Shown piece after piece: positions 4,253-6,441 of a stretch of 6,441 nucleotides of DNA; position 1 is the first letter of the stretch; each line of letters opens with the position of its first letter. Both the position numbers and the translations under genes were made by a program. The notes beneath the pieces are model-generated. The model made no database searches and had not been told where the DNA came from. It saw only the letters and a program-made list of their open reading frames with translations. Origin of the DNA: Acidobacteriota bacterium (GTDB lineage: Bacteria; Acidobacteriota; Terriglobia; Bryobacterales; Bryobacteraceae); assembly GCA_021788955.1 (NCBI GenBank), contig JAJYKC010000149.1, positions 1-6,441 of the forward strand. Direction: 5' to 3'.

Positions 4253-5371
4253 CTAAGGCCGCCGCAGTTCCGCCAGCAACGCCGCCATGCCCTTGCGCCG
4301 GTAAATCTCCAGCAACCGCTGCTCTTCCGGCGACGGCGGCATCGCGCGGCTCAAGCGCGGGTCCGCAAGCACGCTCCGTGGAGGCCCCCACACCGCCCCG
4401 TCCGCGTACTCCACGCTGGCAACATATCCCATCAGCCCGGCGATATCCACCGGCGCGCCCGGCCGGCTGGGAAACCGCAGCGTCACGTCCTTCAGAATGT
4501 CGCGCTGCTCGCCCGGCGCCAGAAAAACCTCCGCGGGAATCGTGCCCGCCGGAGTCTCCCGCCCCTGCCGGTCTCGCAGAATCCAACCCAACTCCACCCA
4601 GCGGATCGTCCGGTTCGACCGGTTACGAACCTCCAGCCTCGGCGCGCGCGCCTCGTTCCCGGCCACCGTGGCGAAGCCCTCCTGCGGTTGCACCGGCGCG
4701 CCCGAAACGTCCACAAACTGAAACGCCAACTCCCGGCCTGGCGGAAGATTCGTCGCCGGCCCCGCATGGATCAGTTGCGCCTCAACTCCCGGCTGCGACA
4801 CGCCGCGAGAAAGCGCCGCCAGCACACCCTGTCGAAGCTTTTCCACGCCGCCTTCGAGCAGGCTCTGGTAATAGCGCCGGTCGCGCCGGGCCTCGAGTTC
4901 GTAGGCCGTCAGCGCCCGCCGCGAATTCAGCCGGTCCGGCCCGAAGAACCTCAGGTCGTCGAACAGGATCCCATCCAGCCGGATACTCACCGCGGCAGTC
5001 CCCGGCGCTTGCGCCGGCCGCAGGAGACGAAGGTCCAGCCGAACCGGGAACGAATCGCCCGGAGCGACGGAAAGACTCGGCAGCGTCACCGACGCTTTGC
5101 CGCCCGGCGTCACCCCCGGCGCCTCCACCAGCAGCGTGATGCCCCGAATTCGCGACCCCGATATATTCCGCAGCGTCAGCGCCGCGCGCAGATCCATCAC
5201 CATCGCGCTGCCGCGCGCCGTCTCGCTCGATCCGCTGTAGTCGGAGCCCAGCAGAGCCACCGGCGAATCGCCGGGGAAGTCGATGCGCGGCAACGGCAGA
5301 TCGCCGGCGAAGACGGAGGACGCCGCCAGCGCCAGGCCCACCACCGCAGCTCTCCACAGGCTACTGCTCAT
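4253..5371 (-). CDS. Secreted protein of unknown function with an internal domain duplication
   Basis: A 372-residue exported protein; I do not recognise a named family. Residues 1-23 are a signal peptide (hydrophobic core AAVVGLALAASSVF, cleavage after VFA or AGD). Two similar segments follow. Near 66-119 it reads LTLRNISGSRIRGITL ... APGD ... DLRLLRP. Near 246-301 it reads LEVRNRSNRTIRWVEL ... APGE ... KDVTLRFP. Each is followed by an R/Y-x-D-G ... G-P stretch (132-145 and 322-331). This points to two copies of a beta-sandwich domain joined by a basic, probably helical linker (about 150-190). The C-terminus is a charged helix. The ATG at 5371 overlaps the anti-sigma stop by 11 bases and has AAGG 7 bases upstream. 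Co-translation with the sigma/anti-sigma pair suggests an envelope role, as a regulon member or a periplasmic partner of the anti-sigma factor. That role is inference. Confidence 0.85.
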   Translation of the reverse strand: MSSSLWRAAVVGLALAASSVFAGDLPLPRIDFPGDSPVALLGSDYSGSSETARGSAMVMDLRAALTLRNISGSRIRGITLLVEAPGVTPGGKASVTLPSLSVAPGDSFPVRLDLRLLRPAQAPGTAAVSIRLDGILFDDLRFFGPDRLNSRRALTAYELEARRDRRYYQSLLEGGVEKLRQGVLAALSRGVSQPGVEAQLIHAGPATNLPPGRELAFQFVDVSGAPVQPQEGFATVAGNEARAPRLEVRNRSNRTIRWVELGWILRDRQGRETPAGTIPAEVFLAPGEQRDILKDVTLRFPSRPGAPVDIAGLMGYVASVEYADGAVWGPPRSVLADPRLSRAMPPSPEEQRLLEIYRRKGMAALLAELRRP

Positions 5372-5990
5372 AGTAGACCTTGTTGATCGTCACCTGGCCG
5401 GAGTCCGAATCCACGTAACGCGCGCTCACCGAATCCTGCAGACTCACCGACACGCTCACCGGACCCGAAGCGCGCGGCGCCAGCATCTGCATCGCGGCGC
5501 CGTTGGCCGTCACCGACGCTCCGGCCGGCGATGCCTCCAGCACCACGCCCTGTTGCGCCGCCACTACAGGAAGAGACGGCTCACCGCGCCACACCTTTTC
5601 GACGGACGTCGCAATCCGATCCCTGCTTTCGCGCGGGAAGTTGAGGACGAACCCGATCACGAAAAGTAAGGTCGCCGCCGCCAGCGCCGCGCCCAGGCTC
5701 CAGCGCAAGCCGTGCCTCGGCCGTTGCTGCGGCGCCGAGTCGACGCACCGCCCGGCTTCCAGCCCCACGCGGATATTGGCTGGCATCTCAGTCGCAAGCG
5801 CCGGCCAGTCGATCTCAGCCGGTGCGGTTTCCGCCGCCGAAACGATCGCGCGGCGCATGCCCGCGTAAGCGGCCGCTTCTCCCGCGCAAGCAGCACAACG
5901 CCGCAAGTGCAGCGCCACTTTCACGCGGGCCGCCAGCCCCAGGTCGCCCCCGGCGTATAACGCGAGTGCTGCTTCGCCCGGATGCCTCAT
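5361..5990 (-). CDS. Membrane-anchored zinc-finger anti-sigma factor
   Basis: A 209-residue single-pass membrane protein that should hold the preceding ECF sigma factor inactive at the inner membrane. The cytoplasmic N-terminus has the ZAS-type zinc site: His3 in MRHPGEAALALYAGGDL, then His28-x3-Cys32-x2-Cys35 (HLRRCAAC). A transmembrane helix lies at about 97-116 (LGAALAAATLLFVIGFVL). The periplasmic part (117-209) is beta-rich and ends DSGQVTINKVYYEQ; it may sense the envelope signal, but I recognise no sensor domain. The start is ATG at 5990, overlapping the sigma stop by 4 bases (ATGA); the open frame extends further upstream but there it lies inside the sigma gene. The 4-base overlap ties its output to that of the sigma factor. 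Confidence 0.88.
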   Translation of the reverse strand: MRHPGEAALALYAGGDLGLAARVKVALHLRRCAACAGEAAAYAGMRRAIVSAAETAPAEIDWPALATEMPANIRVGLEAGRCVDSAPQQRPRHGLRWSLGAALAAATLLFVIGFVLNFPRESRDRIATSVEKVWRGEPSLPVVAAQQGVVLEASPAGASVTANGAAMQMLAPRASGPVSVSVSLQDSVSARYVDSDSGQVTINKVYYEQ

Positions 5991-6441
5991 GACGGAAGGC
6001 TCTCCATGTACCGGCGGAACTTCACCCGCGCGTTGGCGATATGGGACCGCACCGTCGCTTTCGAACAATTCAATCGCCGCGCCACCTCTTCGGCCGGCAA
6101 CCCCTCGACATCCCGCAGCAGCAGTGCCGTCCGTTCGCGTTCGGTCAGCACCGCCAACCCGCGTTCCAGCATCCCGCGCCGCTCCGCGCGCAGCACCGCA
6201 GTTTCCGGATTTTCCGGTCCGCCGTCCGTCCCTTCGCCCAGAACCCGCGCCGACACCGCCTCCGGCATCGCGTCGATCTCGCAGAAGTTCACCTTGCCGT
6301 GCCGCCGCAGAAAATCAATCGCCGTGTTGCTCGCAATCCGCGATAGCCAATGCGCCGCCCGCTGCGCATCCTTCAACTGGTCCCGCCGCTGCAGCGCCTT
6401 GATGAATGTCTCTTGTGTCAGATCCTGTGCGTCGGCGGTAT
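5987..6441 (-). CDS. ECF-family RNA polymerase sigma factor, N-terminus beyond the window
   Basis: The last 150 residues of an ECF (group 4) sigma-70 factor; the 5' end lies beyond 6441. The visible part begins inside region 2 with ADAQDLTQETFIKAL, continues through the -10 recognition segment AAHWLSRIASNTAIDFLRRH (visible 29-48), has a linker rich in Glu/Gly to about 85, and then region 4 (about 87-145). In region 4, LTERERTALLLRDVEGL leads into the helix-turn-helix LPAEEVARRLNCSKATVRSH, which reads the -35 element. There is no stop or frameshift in the visible frame. An internal TTG at 6376 could be taken for a start, but it falls in the middle of region 2, so the gene is longer. It is the first visible gene of the operon with the anti-sigma factor and the secreted protein. 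Confidence 0.93.
   Translation of the reverse strand, partial: TADAQDLTQETFIKALQRRDQLKDAQRAAHWLSRIASNTAIDFLRRHGKVNFCEIDAMPEAVSARVLGEGTDGGPENPETAVLRAERRGMLERGLAVLTERERTALLLRDVEGLPAEEVARRLNCSKATVRSHIANARVKFRRYMESLPS

Noticed and set aside
4378..5386. Plus-strand open frames of 253 and 232 codons opposite the secreted protein
   Set aside because: Translations are Pro/Ala/Arg-rich without any recognisable motif. The minus strand has a signal peptide, coupled overlaps and a repeated domain, so it is the real coding strand.

Overview
This GC-rich window reads like the chromosome of an Acidobacteriota bacterium, most likely of the Solibacter/Bryobacter type. The assignment is an inference from gene content: a receptor N-terminus of the secreted '...AQNVTASIRGTVTD' kind that is very common in that group, an ECF sigma/zinc-finger anti-sigma pair followed by a lineage-type secreted protein, and an ArsR-VOC-SRPBCC operon. 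No marker gene settles it. Every gene I can support, including the tRNA, is on the minus strand, so the transcription units read from right to left.

Layout from high to low coordinates. (1) 4253-6441: an ECF sigma-70 factor (its N-terminus lies beyond the window edge), a membrane-anchored anti-sigma factor with a zinc-binding H-H-C-C motif, and a secreted protein with an internally duplicated beta-type domain. The three overlap by 4 and 11 bases, so they form a coupled operon: a cell-envelope signalling cassette with an unassigned secreted partner. (2) 4064-4138: a tRNA-Glu with anticodon CTC and encoded CCA, with its own plausible promoter. (3) 3287-4063: a 777-base stretch without a convincing gene. 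Its right part is a triplet-like low-complexity tract. Its left part is a regularly spaced operator array. (4) 1792-3286: a hipB-hipA toxin-antitoxin pair (Y4mF-type antitoxin, HipA Ser/Thr kinase) overlapping by 17 bases. (5) 334-1606: arsR, a VOC/glyoxalase-fold gene and an AHSA1-type SRPBCC gene in one operon, with a 24-bp imperfect palindrome inside the promoter. (6) 1-126: the start of a TonB-dependent-receptor-like protein, with a promoter and about 105 bases of leader.

The most striking signal is upstream of hipBA. Four copies of a 14-bp palindrome, TTCCCG-NN-CGGGAA, begin at 3310, 3360, 3410 and 3459 (steps of 50, 50 and 49). Two are perfect, one has one mismatch and one has two. The sequences between them are not visibly conserved. 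The first copy sits directly downstream of a perfect TATAAT box. This looks like a multi-operator autoregulatory array for the HipB/HipA complex. Second in interest are the self-contained ArsR regulatory unit and the duplicated-domain secreted protein tied to the sigma/anti-sigma pair.
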